64,000 nt of DNA, from positions 1 to 64,000 of the forward strand of contig NZ_QKRB01000010.1 in assembly GCF_003233845.1 (NCBI RefSeq), in the 5' to 3' direction. Under the pieces are notes generated by a model. It was given only the letters and a program-made list of their open reading frames with translations, did not search any database and had not been told where the DNA came from. Positions 17,873 through 26,642 of the stretch are shown in pieces. Every line of letters begins with the position of its first letter. Position 1 is the stretch's first letter. The stretch comes from Paenibacillus sambharensis. Its GTDB lineage: Bacteria; Bacillota; Bacilli; Paenibacillales; Paenibacillaceae. The translations under genes were made by a program, and so were the position numbers.

Positions 17873-18744
17873 TATTCCGTCACCTCCCTGCGCCGCATGA
17901 AGATTAGCAGCGGGATCGATATCAGCGTCACACCTGCAAACAGCAGCGTGTTAATCGCTGTCCCAAGTCCCCAGCTTCCTTCGCCGAATGCCCGGAGGAT
18001 GATCGTGCCGACGACCTGCGAAGCATTGCCGGGCCCTCCGCCGGTAAGCACGAAGACCTCAGAGAACACCTTAAGGCCCCCAATAAGCGTCAGCATCAGG
18101 TTGATATTGATGGCAGGCAGCAGAAGGGGGAGGGTAATGTTGATAAAGCTTCTCCAGGGGCCAGCACCGTCAATGGTGGCCGCCTCGTAGTAATCCTTCG
18201 AGATCGACTGCAGTCCTGCCAGATAGATGGCCATCTGGAAGCCGACATGCTGCCAGATCGATACGGCGGCTATAGTCCAGATAACAATGGAAGGATCGGT
18301 CAGCCAGGCCTGCGTTAACGGGTCCAGTCCAATGGCGCTTAACATCCGGTTGATCATACCTTCTGTGCGCAGCATAGGCGTGAACACAATGCTGATGACC
18401 AGGATACTGAGAATAGAGGGCGAATAGAAGACAGCCCGGAGCAGGTTCCTTGTCTTCAGCTTCATGTTCAGGCCTATGGCGAGAGCAATGCCCAGCAGAT
18501 TCTTGCCGATGACCGTTACAATGGCAAAGATGATTGTATTTTTCAAAGCCAGAATCAGTGTCTCGTCCGTGAAGATGGTACGGAAATTGTCCCAGCCGAT
18601 GAAGCGGATCACTTCCCGGTCCAGACGCCAGTCGGTAAAGGAATAGTACAGGCCTATAATGGCGGGGACAACGAAGAAGACCGAGTAGACCAGGAATGCC
18701 GGCCAGATCATGTAATAAGGGTACAAGCGCTTGGATATCTTCAT
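17872..18744 (-). CDS. Carbohydrate ABC transporter permease (MalF type)
   Basis: Second permease of the CUT1 importer, about 290 residues, six TM helices. The EAA loop reads YYEAATIDGAGPWRSFINIT. The open frame starts at 18759, but ATG 18744 (MKISKRLYPYY) has a GGAG site nine bases upstream, so I prefer it. Lies 84 bases after the binding-protein gene and overlaps the next permease by one base. Confidence 0.92.
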   Translation of the reverse strand: MKISKRLYPYYMIWPAFLVYSVFFVVPAIIGLYYSFTDWRLDREVIRFIGWDNFRTIFTDETLILALKNTIIFAIVTVIGKNLLGIALAIGLNMKLKTRNLLRAVFYSPSILSILVISIVFTPMLRTEGMINRMLSAIGLDPLTQAWLTDPSIVIWTIAAVSIWQHVGFQMAIYLAGLQSISKDYYEAATIDGAGPWRSFINITLPLLLPAININLMLTLIGGLKVFSEVFVLTGGGPGNASQVVGTIILRAFGEGSWGLGTAINTLLFAGVTLISIPLLIFMRRREVTE

Positions 18745-18828
18745 GGTATCACGCTCCATAACGGGATGAGGCAGAATAAAGCTGGCCTATGCTGTATAAG
18801 CGCTCTATTCCGCCTGCCGCTCCATGGA

Positions 18829-20133
18829 TTAGAAGCCGGCAATGCCTTTGTCCTTCATCAGCTGGTCAAACTTCTCATCCCAGGCCTGCAGCACTTCCTC
18901 GGCTGTCTTGCCGCCCGCAAACTGGTCCTGCAGGTACCGGTACAGCTCGCTCCGGTCCACCAGCATATGGGCATCGGTCGTCAGCACGGTGTTCTGCGGT
19001 GTAATGTACTTCTCCACGATCTCCTGCTTATATTCGGGAAGCTCCGGTGTTGTGACGTCACTGAAGTTCGAGACATAGCTCTGCTCGTTCACCATTTCCT
19101 GGGCCATTTCCTTACTCGCGAGAAAGTCCAGGAACTTCTTGGCTTCAGCCATATGCTTGGCTTTCTTGGGGATGAACAGCTGGCCGCCCAGCGGACTCGC
19201 TCCCAGGCTGGCTCCCTCGGCATAAGGAATCGGGAACAGCCCCAGGTGAATGCTCGGGTCCTTCTCCGCAACATTCTCAATGAGCCAGTCACCCATGAAC
19301 ATCATGGCAACCTCCTTATTGAGAAACTTGCCCACCGCCATGTCGTAGCTGTCACTTAAGATGTCAGCGTTCGTGTAGCCCTTCTCATATACCTCATACT
19401 GCTGCTTGAGAATGTCTGCAAATGCAGGAATCTCCGCCCAGTTGCGTCTGTTGGCATTCAGATCTTCGATGAGTGTCGGATCGTTCTTGGCGGCATAATC
19501 GGCAAAAGCGGCTGCCGGCCATACGTTAGCGGCCCACGCATCCTTAAACGGCATGAACACCGGTGTAATGCCGGCTGCCTTGATTTGTTCACATACCGCC
19601 AGGAATTCCTCGAAGTTCGTTGGAACAGAGAGGCCTAGCTCCTCGAACATATCCTTGTTGTAGACAACGCCCTGCATGCCGGTATCCTGGCTCACATGGA
19701 AGCTGTATACATGGCCGTATGCCGACAGAACCTCTTTATTCTGCAGACGGCTTACCCAGGCCTCGTTATCGAGAATTTCAAAATTCCGCTCCAGGTTAAG
19801 GTCCGTGGTTGCACTGGCAAGATTGTACTGTACAATGTCCGGTGTCTCACCCACCGCAAGCTTGGTTTGCAGCACAGTAGTGGTCTGCTCTGCGGGAAGC
19901 AGCTGCAGGTTAACGCGGATGTTCGTCTGCTTCTCAAATTCATCCAGCAGCTCCTGGTCAACAAAAGCCGAGTCCTGAGAACTCTTCGATATGGCCAATT
20001 CAATCGTGCTGGCACCGCTGTTACTGCTGTTGTCAGCACTGCCGCCGGAATTTCCTGAACTGCATGCTGCCAGCGACACGGACAGCGTAATGGCTGCTAG
20101 ACATGCTGCGATTCTGTTCTTCAGGTTGTTCAT
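18829..20133 (-). CDS. Sugar ABC transporter substrate-binding lipoprotein
   Basis: Extracellular solute-binding protein family 1 (CUT1), 434 residues. Signal peptide with lipobox SLAAC, lipidated C24, then a Ser/Gly/Asn-rich spacer and the bilobal binding domain (for example GVVYNKDMFEELGL, the family's 'YNK..F...G' block, and WLIENVAEKDPSIHLGLFPI). The ATG is preceded by GGGGGGAC; the frame extends 72 bases upstream without a ribosome site. First gene of the importer operon, with a cre site over its promoter and a divergent YesM/YesN pair, which usually controls such importers. Confidence 0.93.
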   Translation of the reverse strand: MNNLKNRIAACLAAITLSVSLAACSSGNSGGSADNSSNSGASTIELAISKSSQDSAFVDQELLDEFEKQTNIRVNLQLLPAEQTTTVLQTKLAVGETPDIVQYNLASATTDLNLERNFEILDNEAWVSRLQNKEVLSAYGHVYSFHVSQDTGMQGVVYNKDMFEELGLSVPTNFEEFLAVCEQIKAAGITPVFMPFKDAWAANVWPAAAFADYAAKNDPTLIEDLNANRRNWAEIPAFADILKQQYEVYEKGYTNADILSDSYDMAVGKFLNKEVAMMFMGDWLIENVAEKDPSIHLGLFPIPYAEGASLGASPLGGQLFIPKKAKHMAEAKKFLDFLASKEMAQEMVNEQSYVSNFSDVTTPELPEYKQEIVEKYITPQNTVLTTDAHMLVDRSELYRYLQDQFAGGKTAEEVLQAWDEKFDQLMKDKGIAGF

Positions 20134-20166
20134 GCAAAGTCCCCCCATTTGGTGTGGATAATTATG

Positions 20167-20193
20167 ATGGATGCGCTTACAATGCTGATTATA
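20167..20193 (-). promoter_or_regulatory. cre site and -10 box of the sugar ABC operon
   Basis: On the minus strand TATAAT (20188-20193) is followed six bases later by TTGTAAGCGCATCCAT (20167-20182), which fits the relaxed cre consensus WTGNAANCGNWWNCAW at every position. A cre overlapping the transcription start is the classical layout for CcpA repression. CcpA binding itself is inferred. No clear -35 is seen. Confidence 0.6.
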
Positions 20194-20220
20194 GAGGCTG
20201 ATCACCCGCTAAGTACATGA

Positions 20221-20250
20221 TTGTCATTGACAGTTGATGTGTAATATTCT
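20221..20250 (+). promoter_or_regulatory. Candidate promoter of the yesM-type gene
   Basis: TTGTCA (20221-20226), 18 bases, TATTCT (20245-20250), about 80 bases before the kinase start. Divergent from the ABC operon promoter. Confidence 0.4.
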
Positions 20251-20332
20251 GAACCAGTAAGCAGGCTTGTCCGCTTCAGAGGCTAGTGATAAGGTAGATA
20301 GACCATCTGCCGGGAGGAGGCCTGACAGCATC

Positions 20333-22108
20333 ATGTACAGGATATTCAGCCGCATCCGTTATCAAGCCAGTCTTCAAACCAAGTTCCTGGTAACCTCTGT
20401 TCTGCTGCTGCTGATCGTGCTTGGCTGCTTCATTGTCTATGTGAACTGGCTTGTGCTTCCGCCGCTGAAGGAGAGGACTGAGCAGGACATGCTGGCGACT
20501 GCTGTTCAGGTCAGTGACCGGTTGGACAGCTACATCGAAAGCCAGAATCAGCTCTCACAGCGGATATTGGCTGGCAGAGAGATCTTCAAGCTGCTGTCTG
20601 CGGGACATCAGCCCCTGCATACGGTGGAAGGGCTGGCCTTGAACCGCAAGCTGAAGGATATCATGTTCCAGGCAGCCGGCCCTAGTCTGAACATTCGGGA
20701 CATGACGATCTTTGACCTGTCCGGCACTCTGATGGCTTCCTTCATCGGCTATGAAGACAGCCCTTCTACCCTGGCACCTGTCCTCCGTGATAAGGAACGG
20801 CCGGGTGAGTGGAATCAGAGCGGCTACACGCTGGTCCGCCAGCCATCTGGTGTTGTCTCCTTCATTCGCGCGATTATTAACCAGAATGGAGATGTGTTCG
20901 GCTACCTGGCGGTTCAGCTGGACCAAAGCTACCTGCAGCAGCCTGCAGCAGGGGTTGCGGATGGAGAAGTTTTGGTGCTGGACCAGGAAGCCAGGATAAT
21001 AGCGGCCTCCCAGCCTGATCTGGCTGCGCGGCTGAGCCACGGTCTAATGCGGCCGGCTGAGGGAAGCGGCATGTACACAGACGGGACGGACAACATTATT
21101 GCTTACTACAAATCACCGGGCACGACATGGACGACCTATGTCGTAAAGCCAAAGCAGTCGGTACTGGGCCCGGTTAACTCCGTTAAGTACATGTCCATTC
21201 TGCTCCTAACGTCACTTATGATATTTTCCTTTATCTATATCTACTTCTCGACGAAGAATCTGCTGCTTCCTGTACGCAAGCTCAGGAGCCAAATTCTCCG
21301 GATCAATTACAGCAATATGAAGGTTAAGGTGGACAGCCGCTCGCCTAATAACGAGCTGGTTATGCTCAGTGAAGCGTTTCAGGAGCTGATGGAGCGGCTG
21401 CAGCAGTCCATGGACCGGGAGAAGCTGGCGCTTCATGAGGAGGTTAAAGCCAGGAACTCGGCACTGCAGGCCCAGATCTCGCCCCATTTTATCCATAATG
21501 TTCTCTATCTGATCAGCATCGCTGCCCAGGAGGGGAAGAACGATGCGGTAACAGACATGTGCAAGCATCTCTCAGACAGCCTGCGGTATATTGTGTCCTC
21601 GCCTTATGAGCATGTCACGCTCACGGAGGAACTGCAGCATACCAGCCATTATCTGTCCCTCGTATCCCGCCATTATGAAGAGGACCTGGAATGGGAGATG
21701 GATACGGATGAGTCAGCGGGGCTCATTATGCTCCCAAGGCTGGTCATTCAGCCATTCGTTGAAAATTGTATTGAACACGCTTTCTCAGATGTTGATCCCC
21801 CGTGGCATATCCGTATCCGGGTGCGGCTGTATAACGGAATTTGGGCTATTGAAATCTTCGATAACGGGCTGGGCTTTGACCAAGAGAAGATGAAGGAGAT
21901 CATGGCAAAGGTGCAGGGTTTTGACTCAGATTTCCCTGCCGGGGAGAAGCCGGACGACCGCCCGGGGATTGGGAATATGGGCATTGTGAATACGGTGCAC
22001 CGGCTTAAGCTGATGTACAGGAACCGTCTGTTCTTTAATATGTATAACAATCAGGATCGCGGCGCCACAGTACAGATTATTGCTTCACTCACCAAGGACT
22101 TCTACTAA
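20333..22108 (+). CDS. YesM-type sensor histidine kinase
   Basis: Membrane sensor kinase of the LytS/YesM family, about 591 residues. TM1 at about 20-42, extracellular cache-like sensor to about 285, TM2 at about 286-310, HAMP to about 365, then the His_kinase domain with H385 (QISPHFIHNVLYLI) and an ATPase domain (VIQPFVENCIEHAF; DNGLGF; GIGNMGIVNTVHRL). GGGAGGAGG lies 12 bases before ATG 20333; the open frame begins at 20267 without a site. It pairs with the AraC-type regulator 15 bases downstream and is divergent from the sugar importer it probably controls. Confidence 0.92.
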   Translation: MYRIFSRIRYQASLQTKFLVTSVLLLLIVLGCFIVYVNWLVLPPLKERTEQDMLATAVQVSDRLDSYIESQNQLSQRILAGREIFKLLSAGHQPLHTVEGLALNRKLKDIMFQAAGPSLNIRDMTIFDLSGTLMASFIGYEDSPSTLAPVLRDKERPGEWNQSGYTLVRQPSGVVSFIRAIINQNGDVFGYLAVQLDQSYLQQPAAGVADGEVLVLDQEARIIAASQPDLAARLSHGLMRPAEGSGMYTDGTDNIIAYYKSPGTTWTTYVVKPKQSVLGPVNSVKYMSILLLTSLMIFSFIYIYFSTKNLLLPVRKLRSQILRINYSNMKVKVDSRSPNNELVMLSEAFQELMERLQQSMDREKLALHEEVKARNSALQAQISPHFIHNVLYLISIAAQEGKNDAVTDMCKHLSDSLRYIVSSPYEHVTLTEELQHTSHYLSLVSRHYEEDLEWEMDTDESAGLIMLPRLVIQPFVENCIEHAFSDVDPPWHIRIRVRLYNGIWAIEIFDNGLGFDQEKMKEIMAKVQGFDSDFPAGEKPDDRPGIGNMGIVNTVHRLKLMYRNRLFFNMYNNQDRGATVQIIASLTKDFY

Positions 22109-22123
22109 AGGGGGGGATGGCCC

Positions 22124-23632
22124 ATGTTTCGAATCCTGATTGCCGAGGACAGCAAGCCAATCCTGCGCAATCTGCAGTCGCTGCTGAACGTTATGGAACT
22201 TCCGGTCATGGTGGCTGCAACAGCTGCCAACGGTGAAGAAGCGCTTGGTTATATCCGGCAGCATCCAGTCGATATTCTTCTCACCGATATTCGAATGCCG
22301 AAGCTTGGCGGGCTGGACTTGATCGCGGAAGCCAGGCAGCTGCAGCCGGAGCTCAAGGTGGTGCTGATCAGCGGCTATAATGACTTCGAGTATACACGCA
22401 GAGCCCTCAGCCTGCAGGTGTTCGACTATCTGTTAAAGCCGGTTGAGAAGGGCCAGCTCATGGAGGTTATGGAGCGGGTTGTCGACGGGCTTGAACAGCA
22501 GCAGGCCTATGACCGGATAAGACTGGAGGAGATCACTAGCCCCGAGTATCGGGAGAAAATTCAGCTGGGCACCGAATTCTATGCCGGCCCCAAGCTGATG
22601 CTGCTGGTGCGCAAGCAGCCGTTTACAACAGGAGAGAAGTGGGACGGGGAGCAGCTGCGGCCTATAATAGCGAAGGTCTGCGAGCCCCACTGCTGCTGGG
22701 CTATCCCGACGAGCCTGTCAGGGCAGGTGCTTGTACTGGCTGATGAAGGACTGAAGGACAAATATCCGTCAGCCTATGAGTGGCTGGATGCTATCGGAAG
22801 GGAACTCACCGCTCAGGGCATACCGGCCTCCATGATCAGCCAGTACAAGCCGGTGGAGCATGGTGATTTGCCGGAAGCATACCGCAGCCTGGTCAGACGG
22901 CTGGATGAGCAGCTGACGGCTGCATCGCCTATTCGGTTAGATGCGGCACTTCCTGTGCCAGATCATACACGGACAGAAGCCGAAAGCTTGGACCAGCTGA
23001 TGCCTTCGTTCGCGGAAATGGTTAAGCAGCGGCAGAAGGAGGCCTTTCTGTTAAAGCTCTCCGAGCAGCTGAGGAAGTGGTATGGAGTGGATGTCCGTAT
23101 CGCAAGGCTGGAAGGATTTCTGTCACGTCTGGCTGATCTGTTCCGCGTATGCGGAGCCGATCCTGGCGGCTGGGACGGAATCCAGCTGGCCAAGCAATCA
23201 CAGCTGTATTCATTAAATGGCAGCTATGCGGCGTTCTGCACGGATTTGCTCACCTGGGCGAAGGACTGCATGGATATGCTGCAGACGCACAGCCGGAAGA
23301 GCAGCCAAGAGCTGTACGACCAGATTGACGAATACGTAAGAATGAATATGTATGCCCATTTATCCATTAATGATCTTGCACAGAAGTTCCATGTCAGTCC
23401 ATCCTATATCAGCCGGATCATGAAGCGGCATGCCAAGACGACGTTCGTGCACTACTACATGGGCTTAAAGATCAAAGAAGCCTGCCGGCTGATGAAGCAG
23501 AAGCCCAAGCTTAAGGTCAAGGATATATCAGACCTGCTGGCATTTGGCGACCAGCATTATTTCTCTAGGGTCTTCAAGGAGCATGCAGGCTGCAGCCCGA
23601 CGATGTTCAAGGAACAATCAGCTGAAAGGTGA
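22124..23632 (+). CDS. YesN-type response regulator with AraC DNA-binding domain
   Basis: Response regulator of 502 residues. Receiver at 1-120 with phospho-acceptor D55 (ILLTDIRMPKLGG) and K of LLKPVEK. A variable middle region (about 150-390) is followed by two AraC helix-turn-helix motifs at the C-terminus (LSINDLAQKFHVSPSYISRI; KVKDISDLLAFGDQHYFSRV). Follows the YesM-type kinase with a GGGGGGATGG site. Likely activator of the adjacent CUT1 sugar importer in response to an extracellular sugar (family inference). Confidence 0.93.
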   Translation: MFRILIAEDSKPILRNLQSLLNVMELPVMVAATAANGEEALGYIRQHPVDILLTDIRMPKLGGLDLIAEARQLQPELKVVLISGYNDFEYTRRALSLQVFDYLLKPVEKGQLMEVMERVVDGLEQQQAYDRIRLEEITSPEYREKIQLGTEFYAGPKLMLLVRKQPFTTGEKWDGEQLRPIIAKVCEPHCCWAIPTSLSGQVLVLADEGLKDKYPSAYEWLDAIGRELTAQGIPASMISQYKPVEHGDLPEAYRSLVRRLDEQLTAASPIRLDAALPVPDHTRTEAESLDQLMPSFAEMVKQRQKEAFLLKLSEQLRKWYGVDVRIARLEGFLSRLADLFRVCGADPGGWDGIQLAKQSQLYSLNGSYAAFCTDLLTWAKDCMDMLQTHSRKSSQELYDQIDEYVRMNMYAHLSINDLAQKFHVSPSYISRIMKRHAKTTFVHYYMGLKIKEACRLMKQKPKLKVKDISDLLAFGDQHYFSRVFKEHAGCSPTMFKEQSAER

Positions 23633-23664
23633 GTGTTTTCACAGGCCTTTAGTCTTACATTTTG

Positions 23665-23694
23665 TTTACAGATGGTAATGAGTAGTGCTAAACT
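23665..23694 (+). promoter_or_regulatory. Candidate promoter of the Kelch-type gene
   Basis: TTTACA (23665-23670), 18 bases, TAAACT (23689-23694), 47 bases before the GTG start. Confidence 0.35.
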
Positions 23695-23740
23695 ACTATA
23701 TGATGCTACAGCTAGAATTACACAACAGGAGGAGTATGAA

Positions 23741-25933
23741 GTGAATAATAGGCTCAAGAGAAGCGCCTTGATTATCTCGGCGGCAGCTTTCGTTTTATCA
23801 GCTCTGATTGAAAGCCCAGTCCCGGCAGCAGCAGCCTCTGTACAGACATCCCAATCCATTGGATCGTTCAGCTTAATTAAGGGGCTCCCCGAGGGTACAT
23901 ACATTGGCAGTACACTTGCCTATGGCAAGAGCAAGGCGGCCGCTCTCATTCAGGATGGTTCTTTGTATTCCTATGATCGTGCGGCGAATACATGGACTCG
24001 TCTGAAGGGAAGCCGCGTATCCGAAGGACAGGCATTGGCACTGCTTCCTGACGGCAAAATTCTGGTTATTGGGGGCAAGAGTCCGGCAGTCCATGGCTAC
24101 AGCAGCAATGAAATATATGACCCGGCCAGTCAATCCTTCGAACCGGCGGCGAGCCTGCCCCATGTGATTCCGGAGCTGCCGCATATGAAGGCGGTCACAC
24201 TAACGGACGGGAAGATTCTCGTGACGGCTTCTTATACACAGTATGGCGTAAGACATGCCCGGAGCTACTTGTATGATGCTAAGAGCAACAGCTGGTCGGA
24301 GATGGACAAGATAGCCTATGCAGGCAATGAGCTTGTCATGGATCAGGCGGGCAATGTGCTCAGCTATGGCGGGGGACTGCATGACGGGTTCTCTCACGGT
24401 CAGTATTATAACAGCAAGACGCAGCATCTGCAGACAATTTCGGGGCTCCCGTATGTACTGAGATTTTCCGCTGCAGCCCCGCTGGCGGATGGAACATATA
24501 TGCTTGCGGGCGGCAGCTATGGACCCGGGGCCAGCGTTAATCCTTCCACAGCTGCGCTGATCTTCCTGCCGCAGAAGAATCAGTGGAAGGTGATTGCCTT
24601 CATGAAGGAGGCAAGGGCTTATGCAGGGGCTGCGCTGCTTCCTGATGGCCGGATCCTCGTCGTGGGAGGCCAGGGTGTGAACGGGGCACTTCATACCACG
24701 GAAATTTACAACCCGCTGACGGGCAAGTGGAGTGACGGCCCGCGGATGAAACAGAGGCAAGGGTCCCCGCTCGTGACAGTTCTTGCTAATGGAAGCATTA
24801 TGGTTACCGATGTGCAGGGAGGATCAACATCTGCAGAGATTTTAACAATTAAGCCGGAGTTGTCCAGGCAGAAGGTCAAATATGACCTGAACGGGAAGGC
24901 CGTCCCTCTTAGAGGGAAGATCGCGGCCACGGCAACCCATTTTAAATCCGGGGATTGGATCTACCGGGCAAAATATATGTTCGAGCATGACGTGGACGCC
25001 TACTCTACGGTTGGTCAGATAAAATATACACGCATGTATATGGTGCGGGAGAACAGCAGGACAGGTGCCAGTGAAATCGTGTTGGACGGCAGCTATAAAT
25101 TCCTGAAGTTTGAGAAGGGCTTGGTGTACTTCATTCAGGAAGGCTATCTGAAGAAAATGAAGCTCGGCGACCGCTATGCAGAGGTGTTGAAGGTTCCAGC
25201 CGCCTCAGATTCTTCAGCCGCACAGGAGGACTCGACTTTTGCACAGCATGCCGGCATGCCGATGCAGTTCGGCTATCAGCAGTTTGACGGCGAATACGTA
25301 TATGCCTGGTGGTCTAACGGCATGGACCCGAACCTGCCGGGATATCCGGTCCGCTACCGTTATACGGGAACAGATCTGGAGCTGTTGAGTCATACACCCG
25401 GAACGAAGTTCCGGGGGGAGCTGGTGAAGCATGGAGACAATCTGTATTACCTGACTGGTAATGAAGAGGGTGACCAAGAGAAGGGCTACCTGCTGCATAT
25501 GCTCCGTAAGGATGGTTCAGCTGAGAAGGACCTTGCACTCGTTGATTCTTTCCAGATCTATAACAGCCGTATTTATTACAGCGATTTGAAGGACCCGATC
25601 AAGAGTGTCTTGTCAGCCGGCAAGCTCTATTCAATGAGAACCGATGGAAGCGACAAGAGGCTGCTGAGCAGCCAAGGGGCTGGCAAGCTGTATTTCCAGG
25701 GGAACACCGTGATCTTCGAGACCTTCGACACCGGTACGATTATGCGGGTAAGTACGGACGGCAGGAAGAAGGAAGTCCTGCTTCAGGGCAATCCAAGCCG
25801 GCATGTCTATCACCTTACAGGTGTCACCAAGGATTATCTTACGTACAACAAGCACGCAGGAAGCGATGGAAGATGGCTGGGCACGTATAAGCTCAACCTG
25901 CAGACATTGAAAGCAACCAGGATTGAGAGTTAA
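23741..25933 (+). CDS. Secreted Kelch-repeat protein with DUF5050-like C-terminal half
   Basis: Extracellular protein of about 730 residues. I chose GTG 23741 (VNNRLKRSALII) because AGGAGG lies eight bases upstream; the open frame runs back to the previous stop. Signal peptide ends near PVPAAAAS. The N-terminal half holds Kelch/galactose-oxidase-like repeats (LPDGKILVIGG, LADGTYMLAGG, LPDGRILVVGGQG, each followed by a W..G segment), predicting a beta-propeller. The C-terminal half carries repeated Y..R.DGS-type strands as in DUF5050 propellers. No catalytic residues seen. Function unknown; a carbohydrate or surface-binding role is possible. Confidence 0.8.
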   Translation: MNNRLKRSALIISAAAFVLSALIESPVPAAAASVQTSQSIGSFSLIKGLPEGTYIGSTLAYGKSKAAALIQDGSLYSYDRAANTWTRLKGSRVSEGQALALLPDGKILVIGGKSPAVHGYSSNEIYDPASQSFEPAASLPHVIPELPHMKAVTLTDGKILVTASYTQYGVRHARSYLYDAKSNSWSEMDKIAYAGNELVMDQAGNVLSYGGGLHDGFSHGQYYNSKTQHLQTISGLPYVLRFSAAAPLADGTYMLAGGSYGPGASVNPSTAALIFLPQKNQWKVIAFMKEARAYAGAALLPDGRILVVGGQGVNGALHTTEIYNPLTGKWSDGPRMKQRQGSPLVTVLANGSIMVTDVQGGSTSAEILTIKPELSRQKVKYDLNGKAVPLRGKIAATATHFKSGDWIYRAKYMFEHDVDAYSTVGQIKYTRMYMVRENSRTGASEIVLDGSYKFLKFEKGLVYFIQEGYLKKMKLGDRYAEVLKVPAASDSSAAQEDSTFAQHAGMPMQFGYQQFDGEYVYAWWSNGMDPNLPGYPVRYRYTGTDLELLSHTPGTKFRGELVKHGDNLYYLTGNEEGDQEKGYLLHMLRKDGSAEKDLALVDSFQIYNSRIYYSDLKDPIKSVLSAGKLYSMRTDGSDKRLLSSQGAGKLYFQGNTVIFETFDTGTIMRVSTDGRKKEVLLQGNPSRHVYHLTGVTKDYLTYNKHAGSDGRWLGTYKLNLQTLKATRIES

Positions 25934-25977
25934 GCAGGGGAACAGAAGTCAGTCATGAGATTAGAAAGAAATATGAA

Positions 25978-26007
25978 GGCCGCCGGCTGCCAAGCAGCTG
26001 ACGGCCT
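25978..26007 (+). terminator. Possible terminator after the Kelch-type gene
   Basis: Stem GGCCGCCGGCTG / CAGCTGACGGCC with one mismatch and one G-U pair, loop of five, moderately T-rich tail. Confidence 0.5.
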
Positions 26008-26088
26008 GTTCGTACTTTCACCTGCGTTTACTGCATGGGGATGCTGCCCATAATGCTCGTATTAAGGCAATCATTTGGAGGCATTGTC

Positions 26089-26430
26089 ATGAAGGCATTT
26101 TTCAACAGCATCTATAACTTGTTCAAGAGGGTCCGGGAAGCTTATGTAACCGAGAGCGTCTTTCTGGTACTAACCTTCTTTGTCCTGCTGTTTATAATGG
26201 GAAGCACGGTTTTTTATTGTGTTGTAGAGAAAATCTCTGTTGTGGAATCGTTCTTCTACAGTGTGATCGTCATGACAACATTGGGGGCGACGGATTTTGT
26301 ACCGAAAACAGCGCCGGGGAAAATCTTTACCGCTTGCTATTCACTTATGGGGACTGCTCTTTTCATTGGACTCATAACGGGCCTGGCTCAAGCCATTGTC
26401 ATTAAAGAGCATCGGTTGGAGAAGAAATAA
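26089..26430 (+). CDS. Two-helix potassium-channel-like protein with GAT filter
   Basis: Small pore protein, 113 residues: TM1 at about 23-46, pore helix at about 52-62, filter at 63-69, TM2 at about 78-100, basic tail. The filter reads TTLGATD where KcsA-type channels have TTVGYGD, so the GYG signature is altered to GAT although the surrounding family pattern (ESFFYSVIVMTT...FVPKT..GK) is preserved. GGAGG lies eight bases before ATG 26089. Belongs to the Ion_trans_2 fold by pattern; potassium selectivity cannot be assumed. Stand-alone gene. Confidence 0.8.
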   Translation: MKAFFNSIYNLFKRVREAYVTESVFLVLTFFVLLFIMGSTVFYCVVEKISVVESFFYSVIVMTTLGATDFVPKTAPGKIFTACYSLMGTALFIGLITGLAQAIVIKEHRLEKK

Positions 26431-26642
26431 GCAGCTAAGCGAATATGAATTGGGCAGCTGGCCGGATAGTTCTCCGTAAGGTGCCCCTGTACAATTCACG
26501 AATAAATCAACCCTAACTTCTATAGTCTCCGTCATTGTTCCGGTCAGGGAGCGCTGAGATAATGAACAGGATGCTGGCGGGATGGGATTGCACCGCCAAT
26601 TGACACTCTGTATTTAGTGATGCTGTGAAGAGAGGGATGCTT

